A stretch of 44,247 nucleotides of DNA from JBBQDZ01 sp038237515 (GCA_038237515.1 JBBRYP010000029.1:1-44247); one strand, 5' to 3'. Counted from the first letter of the stretch, positions 31,971 to 40,897 are shown. Made by a program: numbers and translations. The notes: generated by a model from the letters alone, not told the origin.

Positions 31971-32968
31971 CCGACCGGTCCCCAGCGTACGACCGATGCC
32001 GCCCACGTGTAGCCGGTACCGGCGGCGAGCAGGAGCACGAGGTCGCCGTCCGCGACCGAGCCGGCACGCACGGCTCGATCGAGCGCGAGCAGCGGGTCGA
32101 CCCCGCTCATGTGGCCGGTGTCGTCGAGGTAGATGGTGCGGCCGGGATCCAGGCCGAGCGACTCGAGGAGAGCGTCGTGCATGGACCGCTTCATGTGGAT
32201 GGTGCACACGAACGAGACGTCCTGGAGCACGGAATCTGAACGGGCGAGCGCGCCCTGCGCCGCTGCCACGAAGTTCGGCAGGCTGACGAGGTCGAGCCGC
32301 TCCTTCATCGCCGGTGGATCGACGACGTCGAGGAAGCGGTAGCCGCCGGCCGGGGAGACGCTGCCGCCGGCGGCGACCTTCACCTGCAGCGAGAGGGAGC
32401 CGTCGGTCAGGCCGTGCGATCCGAGCAGCTCGTTCGCGGGCGCGTCCTTCACGAGGAGTGCTGCGGTTGCGCCGTCGCCGAAGTTGAACATGAAGCGCGA
32501 GCGCTCGTTGCCGTAGTCGAGGAGATACGACTCGCGGCAGGCGGCGACCGCCAGCACCGTCCGCGTATCGGGCTCGGCGACGAGGACGTCGCGGGCGAGG
32601 CGAAGGGCCACGGGGGTGCCGCACGAGACGTTGTCGTACTCGATCGCGTAGGCGTTGCGGCAGCCGAGCCGGTGGGCGATCCATGGGGCGGCCTGCCAGA
32701 CGGCGTAGTCCTTCCACATGGAGCCGAAGTACATGACGACGTCGATGGTTCCGGGATCGATCTCGTGCTCCTCGAGCAGGCTCCCGCCGGCCGCGACGGC
32801 GAGATCGCTCACGTGCTCGTCGGGGGCCGCGATGTGCTTCCCCCGGATCCCGAACTTGTCGACGAGGACCTGCTCGGGGATGCCGCTGCGCTCCGAGATC
32901 TCGGCGGCGGTCAGCCACCGCTCGGGAAGGTAGGAGGCGGTGGCGGCGATGCCGACGCGGCTCGTCAT
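31967..32968 (-). CDS. Beta-ketoacyl synthase III-like condensing enzyme
   Basis: 333 residues with the thiolase fold of FabH: MTSRVGIAATASYLPERWLT, C116 (NVSCGTPVAL), H258 (CTIHMKRSM) and a third position H286 (DDTGHMSGVDPL) where FabH has Asn. The canonical HQAN motif is replaced by HMKR. FNFGDGATAALLV is typical of the family. It probably condenses acyl-CoA or acyl-ACP units and could feed 3-ketoacyl-CoA to the SDR; thiolase (phaA) is absent. ATG overlaps the tetR stop. Confidence 0.85.
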   Translation of the reverse strand: MTSRVGIAATASYLPERWLTAAEISERSGIPEQVLVDKFGIRGKHIAAPDEHVSDLAVAAGGSLLEEHEIDPGTIDVVMYFGSMWKDYAVWQAAPWIAHRLGCRNAYAIEYDNVSCGTPVALRLARDVLVAEPDTRTVLAVAACRESYLLDYGNERSRFMFNFGDGATAALLVKDAPANELLGSHGLTDGSLSLQVKVAAGGSVSPAGGYRFLDVVDPPAMKERLDLVSLPNFVAAAQGALARSDSVLQDVSFVCTIHMKRSMHDALLESLGLDPGRTIYLDDTGHMSGVDPLLALDRAVRAGSVADGDLVLLLAAGTGYTWAASVVRWGPVG

Positions 32969-33594
32969 GCCCGCTCCGTCACGCCGAGCAGCCGTCGGAT
33001 GAGCTCGGCGAGCACGTCGAACATCTCGTCGGGTACCTCTCCGCCGTCACCCCAGAGCACCCAGCGCATGCCGACGAGCTCGCCGATCCCCATCAGCACC
33101 CACGCGAGGATCTCCGGGTCGGTCTCGGCGACCTCCCCGCGCTCCATCCCCTCCCGCAGACCTCCGACGTAGCCGTCGAGGAAGCGTTCGTAGTGGCCGC
33201 GCAGGATCTCGGGCGAGACGAACTCGGCCTGCCGCAGGACACGGTAGAGCGCGGGGTGCTCGGCCGTGAAGCGGAAGTAGGCGCGAAAGCCGAGCTCCTC
33301 GGCCTCGGCCCGCGTCGCTCCCTTGCACGCCTCCTGGCTCAGCGCCCGCCGGACGCGCCGGTTCAGGTCGATCACGAGCTCCTCGAAGATCTCCTGCTTG
33401 CTCGCGAAGTAGAGGTAGAAGGTTCCCTGGGCTACGCCCGCGGCCTCCGTGATCTTGACGATCGAGGCGTCCGGATACCCGCGCTCGCTGAAGACCTTCT
33501 CGGCCGCCTCGAGCAGCCGTCGCCGCGTCGCGGCACCGCGCCGGGAGAGCGCGCGACCGTCCACTCCGGTGGGTGCGGGGGCAACCTCGGTCAC
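32965..33594 (-). CDS. TetR-family transcriptional regulator
   Basis: 209 residues from GTG. Helix-turn-helix at about 20-65 (TRRRLLEAAEKVFSERGY ... ITEAAGVAQGTFYLYFASK), then an all-helical ligand domain resembling FadR/AcrR-like regulators of fatty-acid genes. It sits inside the operon, with 4-bp overlaps on both sides, so it is co-expressed. A natural candidate for binding the twin sites at 40857 and 40914 in response to an acyl-CoA (inference). Confidence 0.93.
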   Translation of the reverse strand: MTEVAPAPTGVDGRALSRRGAATRRRLLEAAEKVFSERGYPDASIVKITEAAGVAQGTFYLYFASKQEIFEELVIDLNRRVRRALSQEACKGATRAEAEELGFRAYFRFTAEHPALYRVLRQAEFVSPEILRGHYERFLDGYVGGLREGMERGEVAETDPEILAWVLMGIGELVGMRWVLWGDGGEVPDEMFDVLAELIRRLLGVTERA

Positions 33595-35060
33595 ACGCCG
33601 ACCTCCTGCGCGAGCGCCTCGGCCAGCTCCTTCTTCAGCACCTTGTTCATCGAGGATCGCGGCAGAGCCTCCACGAACCGGACCGCCCTCGGCACCTTGT
33701 ACCTCGCGAGCCGCTCGCGGCAGTGGCCGAGCAACTGCTCCTCGCCGGCGGCGGTGTCCTCGCGTAGCACGACGAACGCAATGCCCGTCTCGCCCCAACG
33801 CTCGTCCGCGACGCCAACGACCGCCGCGTCGAGGACCGCCGGATGCTCGTGGAGAGCGCTCTCGACCTCGACCGGGTAGACGTTCTCGCCGCCCGAGATG
33901 TACATGTCCTTGAGGCGGTCGCAAATCCGGTAGAACCCCTCGTCGTCTCGCTCGGCGACGTCACCCGTCCGCAGCCATCCGTCCTCGGTGCGGGCGACGG
34001 CAGTGGCTTCCGGATCGCGCCAGTAGCCGGCGAAGACGTTGGGTCCACGCACCTGCAGTTCGCCCTCGCCAGAGAGGCGAACCTGGACGTAGGGGTACGG
34101 CTTCCCGGCGGACCCCGCCTTGCGGGCCGCCTCCTCCGCGGGGAGGCACAGCACGTTCGGCGCCGCCTCCGTCAGCCCATAGCCCTGGACGATCGCGACG
34201 CCGCGCCGCTGCCAGGTGGCGAGGAGCGCCTCGGGCATCGGCGCGCCGCCGACGACCGCGCGGCGCAGCGTCGAGAGGTCGGCCGACGCGAAGTCGGGTT
34301 CCTCGGCGAGGAAGAGGTAGACGGCGGGAACGCCCATCATCGTCGTCACGCCCTTCTCCTCGATCAGGCGGAGGACCCTCGCGGCGTCGAAGTCGCGCTC
34401 GAGGACGACGGTCGCGCCCTTCCACCACGCGAGCAGCGGCTGGACGTTCCAGCCGCCGCAGTGGAACTGCGGCAGGAGCGCGAGCACGACGTCGTCGCCC
34501 GAGACGCCGGTCGTGAGGTCGAAGCTGAGGTTCGTCCAGAAGCAGTTCGCGTGCGTGAGGAGCGCGCCTTTCGGCCGGCCGGTCGTCCCCGAGGTGTAGA
34601 CGAGCAGCAACGGGTCCGAGTCGGCCACGTCCACCCCGGCCGCGTCCGAGGGACTGTCCCTCGGACCTGGCCACGCGAGAGGTTCGAAGGGTCGACCCGC
34701 CGCCGCCGCGAGCCCCGCATGCCCCTCGTCGACGAGGATGAGGGACGGGTCCGAGTCGTCGAGCTGGTAGGCGAGCTCAGGAGCGGCGAGCCGCCACGAG
34801 AGGGGCGTAAGCGTCAGGCCGAGCTTGGCGCAGGCGAAGAACACGGCGACGTGCTCGGGCGAGTTCGCCGTCAGCGTCGCGACCCGGTCGCCCCGCTTCA
34901 GGCCCCGCCTCGCGAAAACGGCGGCGAAGCTCTCGGAGGCCTCGTCCAGCTCGCCGTAGGTGATCGAGCGGCCGAGGAAGTCGATGGCTACGCGCCCGGG
35001 TGTGACGCGCGCCCGGTCCAAGAGCCAGCGCCCGAGGGTGTGCTCGCCGGCGGCGCTCAC
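33591..35060 (-). CDS. AMP-forming acyl-CoA synthetase
   Basis: 489 residues from GTG. ANL superfamily: P-loop YTSGTTGRPKG (155-165), LLPQFHCGGWNV, QGYGLTEAAP, DGWLRTGDVAERD, and C-terminal SGGENVYPVEVE and RSSMNKVLKKEL with the catalytic Lys. Size and motifs fit medium/short-chain fatty-acid or aromatic acid:CoA ligases; the substrate cannot be read from sequence. Context says it activates whatever the Liv system imports or the adjacent hydrolase releases. Confidence 0.93.
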   Translation of the reverse strand: MSAAGEHTLGRWLLDRARVTPGRVAIDFLGRSITYGELDEASESFAAVFARRGLKRGDRVATLTANSPEHVAVFFACAKLGLTLTPLSWRLAAPELAYQLDDSDPSLILVDEGHAGLAAAAGRPFEPLAWPGPRDSPSDAAGVDVADSDPLLLVYTSGTTGRPKGALLTHANCFWTNLSFDLTTGVSGDDVVLALLPQFHCGGWNVQPLLAWWKGATVVLERDFDAARVLRLIEEKGVTTMMGVPAVYLFLAEEPDFASADLSTLRRAVVGGAPMPEALLATWQRRGVAIVQGYGLTEAAPNVLCLPAEEAARKAGSAGKPYPYVQVRLSGEGELQVRGPNVFAGYWRDPEATAVARTEDGWLRTGDVAERDDEGFYRICDRLKDMYISGGENVYPVEVESALHEHPAVLDAAVVGVADERWGETGIAFVVLREDTAAGEEQLLGHCRERLARYKVPRAVRFVEALPRSSMNKVLKKELAEALAQEVGV

Positions 35061-35866
35061 GACCCGCCCGAGAGGAACTCGGTGACGACGCGGGCGAAGC
35101 GCTCCGGCTCCTCCCAGAAGAAGACGTGGCCGGTTCCCGGGAACAGCACCACGCGCGCGGCGGGGATCAGCTCGCCGAGCAGATCCGCGTTCCGGGGATC
35201 GACGACCTCGTCCTCTGTCCCCTGGAGGACGAGCGTCGGCGCTGCGATCGAGCCGACGCGAGCCGCCGCGTCGAAGCTCGCGCCGGCCGCCGCCTGCGCC
35301 TGCCACGCGGCCATGCTCTGCGGGCTCGCGAGGCGCCGCGCGACGATCGTCTCGACGAGCTCGGGTCGCACGCGCAGGGATCCGGGCGACAGAGCGTTCT
35401 CCGTGAAGCGGCGCAGCGCCTCCTCGCGGCCCATCGTCAGCGACCGGCCGATCAGCTGCAGCGTCGAGGCGGGCATCGGGTACCCGCGCGGGCCTCCCGC
35501 AGTCGTACATGCGAGGACGAGGCGCTCAACCCGTTCGGGCCAGCCGAGTGCGATCTCCTGCGCGATCATCCCGCCGAGGCTCGCGCCGAGGACGTGCGCG
35601 CGCTCGATGCCGGCGGCGTTGAGGACGGCGACGGCGTCCTCCGCCATCAGACGAGCCGTGTAGGGGCCGGGCGGCGCGTCACTTCCCCCCACGCCGCGGT
35701 TGTCGAACTGGACGACGGTGAAACTGGCCGCCAGGCGATCCACCACGGGCTCCCAACCCCAGCGCGCGTAGGCGAGGCCCTGCACGAGCAGGAGAGCGCC
35801 GCCGCTCCCCCGCACGTCGTAGGCGAGGCGAACGCCGCCGTTTCGCGCTTCGAGAGCCGCGGTCAC
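35057..35866 (-). CDS. Alpha/beta hydrolase
   Basis: 269 residues from GTG. Nucleophile S96 in GASLGG, acid D219 (GTEDEVVDP), H247 (GTGHVFFWEEP), oxyanion region LLLVQGLAYARWGWEP. The sequence style (FDNRGVGGSDAP) is that of 3-oxoadipate enol-lactonase/carboxylesterase-like enzymes. Cytosolic, no signal peptide. Couples by 4-bp overlaps to livM and the CoA ligase genes, so it may open an imported ester or lactone before CoA activation. Confidence 0.9.
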   Translation of the reverse strand: MTAALEARNGGVRLAYDVRGSGGALLLVQGLAYARWGWEPVVDRLAASFTVVQFDNRGVGGSDAPPGPYTARLMAEDAVAVLNAAGIERAHVLGASLGGMIAQEIALGWPERVERLVLACTTAGGPRGYPMPASTLQLIGRSLTMGREEALRRFTENALSPGSLRVRPELVETIVARRLASPQSMAAWQAQAAAGASFDAAARVGSIAAPTLVLQGTEDEVVDPRNADLLGELIPAARVVLFPGTGHVFFWEEPERFARVVTEFLSGGS

Positions 35867-36963
35867 GTCCGCTGCTCCGGCGTGCCCGCCGTGGCGGCCC
35901 CGTTCGTTCCGCGCAGCGCCATCTCCAGCCTGCGCAGCCCCGTGGGAGCACCGCGGACACGCCCGAGGATGCCACCGATCCCACCGGGCAGGAAGAAGAC
36001 GACGAGGACGAACAGGGTTCCGAGCAGGAACAGCGGCTCGGAGAGGGGGACGCGCAGCACCTTCGGCAGGCCCTGGACGGTCGAGGAGTCCCCGATCGCC
36101 CCGAGGCGGTTGTTCAGGTAGGTGTAGAGCACCCCGCCGAGGACGGCCCCCCACTTCGTTCCGGCACCCCCGAGAACGACCATGATCAGGAAGGTCAGTG
36201 TCAGGTTCGCGGTCGTCACCTCGGGATTCGGGCCGGTGCCGAGCAGGAGGTAGACGACGCCGCCGGCCGTGCACAGGAAGGAGGAGAGGACGAAGGCCAT
36301 CAGCTTGTATGCGTGCGGGCGCAGGCCCAGCACCTGGACGCGCAGCTCGTTCTCGCGGATCGCCTGCCAGACGCGTCCGGGCGAGGAGCTGACGGCGTAG
36401 CGGACGACGACGAAGACGACCACGGCGTAGCCGAGTGCGAGCCAGTAGAGGTTCTTCGTGTTGAGCACACCAACGAACGCCTTCGGGAGCTTCGTGTAGT
36501 CGGTGCCGAAGCCCTCCTCCCCTCCCGTCAGGTTGTGCGGGTTCTTGATCGCGAGCACCGCACCGATCTGGGCGAAGGCGAGCGTCACCATCGCGAAGGC
36601 GATCCCGCCGACTCGCAGCGTCACCGCACCGACGAGGAGCGGCAGGAGGAAGCCGACCACGCCCGTGAACAGGAGGGCGACCGCGAAGCTCCAGTGCCAT
36701 TTGGTGATCGCGATCGCGGCGATGTAGACGCCGACGGCGAAGTACAGGGCATGCCCGAACGAGAGCAGCCCGGTGAAGCCGAAGAGGAGGTCGTAGGTGA
36801 GGGCGACTCCGGCGAAGAGCAGGCAGAGGCCGAGCAGCTGCAGCGTCCCGGGCGAGTCGAGCGGACCGTTGAAGAGCTTCGGGATGTCCAGCGAGATCTT
36901 CGGCACGAGCGCGAGACCGACGACGAGGAGCGCCGGCACGACGAAGGCGGCCGCTCGCTTCAT
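35863..36963 (-). CDS. livM: Branched-chain amino acid-type ABC permease LivM
   Basis: 366 residues, about ten membrane helices. FGFTGLLSFGHALYFAVGVY and ENELRVQVLGLRPHAYKLMAFVLSS (EAA-like loop) identify the HAAT-family permease. A soluble C-tail of about 30 residues follows the last helix (FFLPGGIGGILGRVR). ATG overlaps the livH stop by one base. HAAT systems import amino acids but also amides, urea and carboxylates; context here favours an organic acid. Confidence 0.93.
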   Translation of the reverse strand: MKRAAAFVVPALLVVGLALVPKISLDIPKLFNGPLDSPGTLQLLGLCLLFAGVALTYDLLFGFTGLLSFGHALYFAVGVYIAAIAITKWHWSFAVALLFTGVVGFLLPLLVGAVTLRVGGIAFAMVTLAFAQIGAVLAIKNPHNLTGGEEGFGTDYTKLPKAFVGVLNTKNLYWLALGYAVVVFVVVRYAVSSSPGRVWQAIRENELRVQVLGLRPHAYKLMAFVLSSFLCTAGGVVYLLLGTGPNPEVTTANLTLTFLIMVVLGGAGTKWGAVLGGVLYTYLNNRLGAIGDSSTVQGLPKVLRVPLSEPLFLLGTLFVLVVFFLPGGIGGILGRVRGAPTGLRRLEMALRGTNGAATAGTPEQRT

Positions 36964-37847
36964 CAGGCGAAGCTCCCGGAGAGGCCCCGCGGCCGGACGA
37001 GCAGGACGAGCCCGAGGAGCAGCACGACGGTGATGTCGCCGAGCCCTGAGGAGGCGTAGTAGTTCGCGTACTGCTGGGAGAGGCCTACGATCACGGCAGC
37101 GGCCGCCGAGCCGGTCAGCGAGCCGAGCCCGCCGATGACGACGACGATGAAGGCGAAGATCAGGAGGCTCGTCCCGCGCTCGGGCGTGACGGAGCCGAAG
37201 TAGACGTTCGAGAGCGCCCCGGCGACGGCGGCGGCGACGCCGCCGACGGCGAAGACGAGCGTGAACGCCTTCCGCACGTCGATTCCCAGCGCTGTCACCA
37301 TCGACCGGTTCTCGGCGCCGGCACGGATGATCAGGCCGTAGCGGGTCTTGCGCAGGAAGAGCTCGAGCGCGCCCAGCACGAGCGCGGCGACGCCGATCTC
37401 GAACCACCGGTCGTTCGGGATGTGCGCGCCGAAGATCCTCGTCGTGTCGTTCATCCAGGGCGGCGTCACGAAGGGGCGCTGGTCGCCGCTCCAGATCGCC
37501 CCGACGAGAGCCGTGCCCGCGATCGACAAACCCACCGTGACGAGCACCTGCTCGATGTGGCGCTGGTAGAGCGGCCGGATCAGCACGAGCTCGACGAGCG
37601 CCGCGACTGCCGCTCCCAGCACGAGTCCGAAGAGGGAGGCGACGAGGTAGCGCAGCGTGATCGAGCCGATGCCGGTGAGGTGGTTCTCCATCCACCAGGT
37701 GCCGTAGGCGCCGACGGTGAGGAAGAACCCGTGGGCGAAGTTGAGGACGCCCATCAGGCCGTAGATCAGTGACAGCCCCGAGGCGATCAGGAAGTACATG
37801 GCGCCGAGCCCGAGGCCCGTGATCGTGAGGAGGAGGAACGTGCTCAC
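36963..37847 (-). CDS. livH: Branched-chain amino acid-type ABC permease LivH
   Basis: 294 residues from GTG at 37847, eight or so helices. GLSLIYGLMGVLNFAHGFFLTVGAY and GAENRSMVTALGIDVRKAFTLVFA (cytoplasmic coupling loop) are diagnostic. IVVVIGGLGSLTGSAAAAVIVG precedes the last helices. A 253-base repeat-bearing spacer separates it from livF, the only long gap in the operon. Confidence 0.94.
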   Translation of the reverse strand: MSTFLLLTITGLGLGAMYFLIASGLSLIYGLMGVLNFAHGFFLTVGAYGTWWMENHLTGIGSITLRYLVASLFGLVLGAAVAALVELVLIRPLYQRHIEQVLVTVGLSIAGTALVGAIWSGDQRPFVTPPWMNDTTRIFGAHIPNDRWFEIGVAALVLGALELFLRKTRYGLIIRAGAENRSMVTALGIDVRKAFTLVFAVGGVAAAVAGALSNVYFGSVTPERGTSLLIFAFIVVVIGGLGSLTGSAAAAVIVGLSQQYANYYASSGLGDITVVLLLGLVLLVRPRGLSGSFA

Positions 37848-38100
37848 GCGCGTCCCTCGCCGGCGGCGGCACCCGCCCGGCAGAGCCGGGCCCCGCCCCT
37901 CGCGCCCCTGGCCGCGCTCGGCTCCCGCCCGGCAGAGCCGGGATCCGCCGAGCGCTCGCACCGCTGGGAACGCGAGTGCCCGCCTGACGCTCGCAGCACC
38001 CGGCTCTCCGGGGCCGTACTAGACGTACTGTCCCCTCCGGCCGGGCACTGCGAGCGGCGCCCGAGGAACGCGCGGGCGTAGACGTTTGACGCAGAGCGTC
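37848..38100. repeat. livF-livH spacer: structured intergenic element (copy B) and twin hairpins
   Basis: No gene. Two identical hairpins CCCGGCAGAGCCGGG lie at 37876-37890 and 37928-37942. Bases 37979-38103 match the obgE-nadD spacer. Within it 37991-38053 folds into a long stem on either strand: TCGCAGCACCCGGC pairs with GCCGGGCACTGCGA, and the inner GGGGCCGTAC with GTACTGTCCCC around TAGAC. This copy has no MITE. Confidence 0.7.
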
Positions 38101-38835
38101 TCACGCCGAGTGTCCGCTTCCCGAGACGCCCAGCAGGCGGTGGACGAGGTCGCGGTCGGCGAGCAGCGCCCGCGCCGAGCTCGCGTGGACGACGCGGCCC
38201 TGGTCGAGGACGACGCACTCGTGCGCGAGGGCTCGGACGACGCCGAGGTTCTGCTCGACGAGCAGGACGGTCGCGAGCCCGGCGACCCGCTCCAGGGCGC
38301 GTGCGACCTCGGTGACGAGGAGCGGGGCGAGGCCCTTCGTCGGCTCGTCGACGAGCAGCAGCCGGTTGTCGTTCAGGAGCGCGCGCGCGATCGCCAGCAT
38401 CTGCTGCTGGCCGCCCGAGAGCGTGCCGGCACGCTGCTCCCCGCGCTGTCGAAGCTCCGGGAAGAGGTCGTAGACGAGCTCGTATCGCGGCTCCGGCGTC
38501 CGCTCGGCGAGCCGCAGGTTCTCGGTCACCGTCAGACCGGCGAAGACGTCGCGGTCCTCGGGGACGTAGCCGATCGATCGGCGGATGATCTTGTGTGTCG
38601 GGACGTCGGAGATATCGGCACCGTCGAAGCGGATCGCCCCGGAGCGCCCCGTCAGGCCGAGCACGGCGCGAAGTGTCGTCGTCTTGCCGACGCCGTTTCG
38701 GCCGAGCAGAGCGGTGACGCCTCCCTCGGCCACCGCGAAAGACACCCCACGAAGGACGTGTGACAGCCCGAAGTGGACCTGCAGCCCCTCCACCTCCAGG
38801 AGGGGAGCGGCGGCGAACTCGGCAACGGCGGTCAC
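38101..38835 (-). CDS. livF: Liv-type ABC transporter ATPase LivF
   Basis: 244 residues from GTG, overlapping livG stop (GTGA). Walker A GRNGVGKTT, Q-loop region YVPEDRDVFAGLTV, ABC signature LSGGQQQMLAIARAL, Walker B LLLVDEP and switch His-loop replaced in the usual LivF manner (EQN). The short C-terminus is typical of LivF as opposed to LivG. Confidence 0.94.
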   Translation of the reverse strand: MTAVAEFAAAPLLEVEGLQVHFGLSHVLRGVSFAVAEGGVTALLGRNGVGKTTTLRAVLGLTGRSGAIRFDGADISDVPTHKIIRRSIGYVPEDRDVFAGLTVTENLRLAERTPEPRYELVYDLFPELRQRGEQRAGTLSGGQQQMLAIARALLNDNRLLLVDEPTKGLAPLLVTEVARALERVAGLATVLLVEQNLGVVRALAHECVVLDQGRVVHASSARALLADRDLVHRLLGVSGSGHSA

Positions 38836-39590
38836 AGCTCCTCGCCCAGGTAGGCCGATTGAACCGTCGCGTCCGCCATCACGGCCGCCGGCGTGTCGCA
38901 GGCGAGGAGCGCGCCGTGGTGCATGACGGCGATGCGTTCGGCGAGCCCCGTGACCACCTCCATGTGGTGCTCGACCATCAGCACCGTCTTGCGCTCCTCG
39001 CGATGAACGGACCCGATCAGCTCGACGAGCTCGGGGATGTTCTCCACGCTCACCCCGGCCATCGGCTCGTCGAGGAGGATCACGCGCGGGTCGCCCGCGA
39101 GGAGCATCGCGAGCTCGAGCTTGCGCTTGTCCCCGTGCGAGAGCGATCCGGCGGTTGCCCACTTCCTCGCGCCGAGCCCGACTCGATCGAGCGCCCAGTG
39201 CGCGCGCTCGATCGCCTCCCCGACGCGCGAGGCCTGCCGCCAGATGCGGAGCGTGCCGCCGAGCTTCGCCTCCGCCGCCAGCCGGACGTTCTCGTGCACG
39301 GGCAGGAGTGGGAAGACGCTCGAGACCTGGAACGTCCGGCCGAGGCCGAGCCGCGTCCGCCGATCGGGCGGTGCCCCGGTGATGTCGGTGCCGCCGAGGG
39401 CGATTCGGCCTGCCGTTGGCCGGTAGAGGCCGGAAAGCAGGTTGAAGAGCGACGTCTTGCCGGCGCCGTTCGGCCCGATGATCCCGAGGAACTCGCCCTC
39501 GCGCACCTCGAGCGAGACATCGGCGACGATGGTGGCGCCGCCGATGTCGAGCCCGAGGTGGTCGATCGCGAGGATGGAGGAGGAGGTCAC
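38832..39590 (-). CDS. livG: Liv-type ABC transporter ATPase LivG
   Basis: 252 residues. Walker A GPNGAGKTS, ARTFQ-like GRTFQVSSVFPLLPVHENV, signature LSHGDKRKLELAMLLA, Walker B VILLDEPMAGVS and a longer C-terminus (VMVEHHMEVV). LSHGDKR instead of LSYGQQR is a mild variant. It lies 27 bases after livK. Confidence 0.94.
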   Translation of the reverse strand: MTSSSILAIDHLGLDIGGATIVADVSLEVREGEFLGIIGPNGAGKTSLFNLLSGLYRPTAGRIALGGTDITGAPPDRRTRLGLGRTFQVSSVFPLLPVHENVRLAAEAKLGGTLRIWRQASRVGEAIERAHWALDRVGLGARKWATAGSLSHGDKRKLELAMLLAGDPRVILLDEPMAGVSVENIPELVELIGSVHREERKTVLMVEHHMEVVTGLAERIAVMHHGALLACDTPAAVMADATVQSAYLGEEL

Positions 39591-39617
39591 CTCCGTGTCC
39601 GCTCGTCTAGCGATCCT

Positions 39618-40817
39618 CTACGACGGGAACGCCTTGATCGGCGGCTGGACGTTTCCGGGGGAGATCGTCTTCAGGACCTTCGGCTCGAAACGCCCGTTGG
39701 CCTGCTTGTCGAGCTCCACCTGGAACATCGGCTGGATCAGCGCGTGGTCCTGGGGACGAACCCGTTCGAGGCCCTTCGGGCCCAGGAACTGGTAGCCCTC
39801 GAGCGCCGTGATCATCTTGCCGACATCGTCGCCGTTTGCCTTCTTGACGGCGCGGACGATCAGCTGAGCGGCCACGAATCCGTCCGGGGTGAAGATGTCC
39901 GGCACCTGGCCGAAACGGCGAGTCTCCTTCACGAGCCAGTCGTTCACCTTGTTCTTCGGGGCCTGGTAGACGTAGTGCGAGATCAGCTTCAGCCCCTGGG
40001 CCACCGGACCGAAGGTGGGATAGGTGTTGCGCTGGGCGAGGCCGGTCACGACCTGCGTCGTCTGCGGAACCCGCTGCTGCTGGAGCGCCTGCCACATCTG
40101 CGCCGCGTTCGGGCCGGCCCAGGCGACGAAGACGAGGTCTGCGTTCGCGTTCTTCAGCTGCTGGGCGAACGGCGTCAGGTCGGTGGCGTTGAACGGCACG
40201 AGGATCTTGGACACGCTGTGTCCCTTGCCGCCGAAGACGGCGGTGACCGCGTTGACGTTGCTGGCGCCGAAGGCCGTGTCCTCGGCGAAGACGACGACCT
40301 TCTTCCCGGCTGTCCGCGGCGGGAGCAGGTTGGCGGCGTCCAGGACGTCCTGGTAGCTCTGACGGCCCGACCGGAACGTGTTCCGGTTGAGGGCCGTGAT
40401 CGCGTCGCTCGCGGCCGCGCCGGAGATGAACAGCACGTTGTTCTGGGCGGCGAGCGGCGCCATCTGGAGGGCGACGCCGGACGAGGTCGAGCCGGCGAGG
40501 ATGTGGAAGCCCTGGCCGATCAGGTCCTTGCCCGCGGCGACCGCCTTCGCAGGGTCGGTGCCGTCGTCGACGATCGTGATGTCGAGCTTGTGCCCGTTGA
40601 CCGTGTTCGTGCCCTTCGTCAGGTACTTCAGCCCGAGCTTGAAGCCCTGGATGTACTCGGAGCCGAAGTCCTTCAGCGCCCCGGTCCGCGAGTAGACGAT
40701 CCCAACCTTGACCGAGCTCGCCTTCGAGCTCGAACGAGCCGTGGTGCCGGCGACGCCGGCCATGACGGCGACCAGGGTGACGACGAGCGCCAGCCGGGCC
40801 CACCCTCCTCGAGACAT
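39618..40817 (-). CDS. livK: Periplasmic ligand-binding protein of the Liv transporter
   Basis: 399 residues from ATG at 40817, preceded by repeated GGAGGAGG purines (strong ribosome-binding site). Signal peptide (about 8-26), then a Peripla_BP_6 fold: VKVGIVYSRTGALKDFGSEYI, ILAGSTSSGVALQMAPLAAQ, VVVFAEDTAFG, DLVFVAWAGPNAAQMWQAL. The ligand cannot be told from sequence; the ABC context, CoA ligase and hydrolase suggest a carboxylate or ester rather than leucine. First gene of the operon. Confidence 0.92.
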   Translation of the reverse strand: MSRGGWARLALVVTLVAVMAGVAGTTARSSSKASSVKVGIVYSRTGALKDFGSEYIQGFKLGLKYLTKGTNTVNGHKLDITIVDDGTDPAKAVAAGKDLIGQGFHILAGSTSSGVALQMAPLAAQNNVLFISGAAASDAITALNRNTFRSGRQSYQDVLDAANLLPPRTAGKKVVVFAEDTAFGASNVNAVTAVFGGKGHSVSKILVPFNATDLTPFAQQLKNANADLVFVAWAGPNAAQMWQALQQQRVPQTTQVVTGLAQRNTYPTFGPVAQGLKLISHYVYQAPKNKVNDWLVKETRRFGQVPDIFTPDGFVAAQLIVRAVKKANGDDVGKMITALEGYQFLGPKGLERVRPQDHALIQPMFQVELDKQANGRFEPKVLKTISPGNVQPPIKAFPS

Positions 40818-40856
40818 GCCTCTCCTCCTCCTCCTCCGATGCACGATATGAGACCC

Positions 40857-40872
40857 GATTCAGGTCTAAGGT
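40857..40872 (+). promoter_or_regulatory. 16-bp site O1 overlapping the liv promoter -10 region
   Basis: GATTCAGGTCTAAGGT, identical to 40914-40929. It holds a weak dyad (TNAGNNCTNA) and overlaps the predicted -10 TACCTT of the minus-strand liv promoter, the position expected of a repressor site. An additional inverted pair AGACC/GGTCT (40851-40867) surrounds its left half. Confidence 0.55.
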
Positions 40873-40897
40873 ACGGGGTTTCGGTGGTGCGTGTCAA
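40868..40897 (-). promoter_or_regulatory. Predicted promoter of the liv-PHA operon
   Basis: On the minus strand TTGACA (40892-40897), 18-base spacer, TACCTT (40868-40873). The -35 is perfect; the -10 is weak. Expected transcript start lies about 40 bases before the livK ATG, leaving room for the GGAGG ribosome-binding site. The -10 box is overlapped by site O1. Confidence 0.5.
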
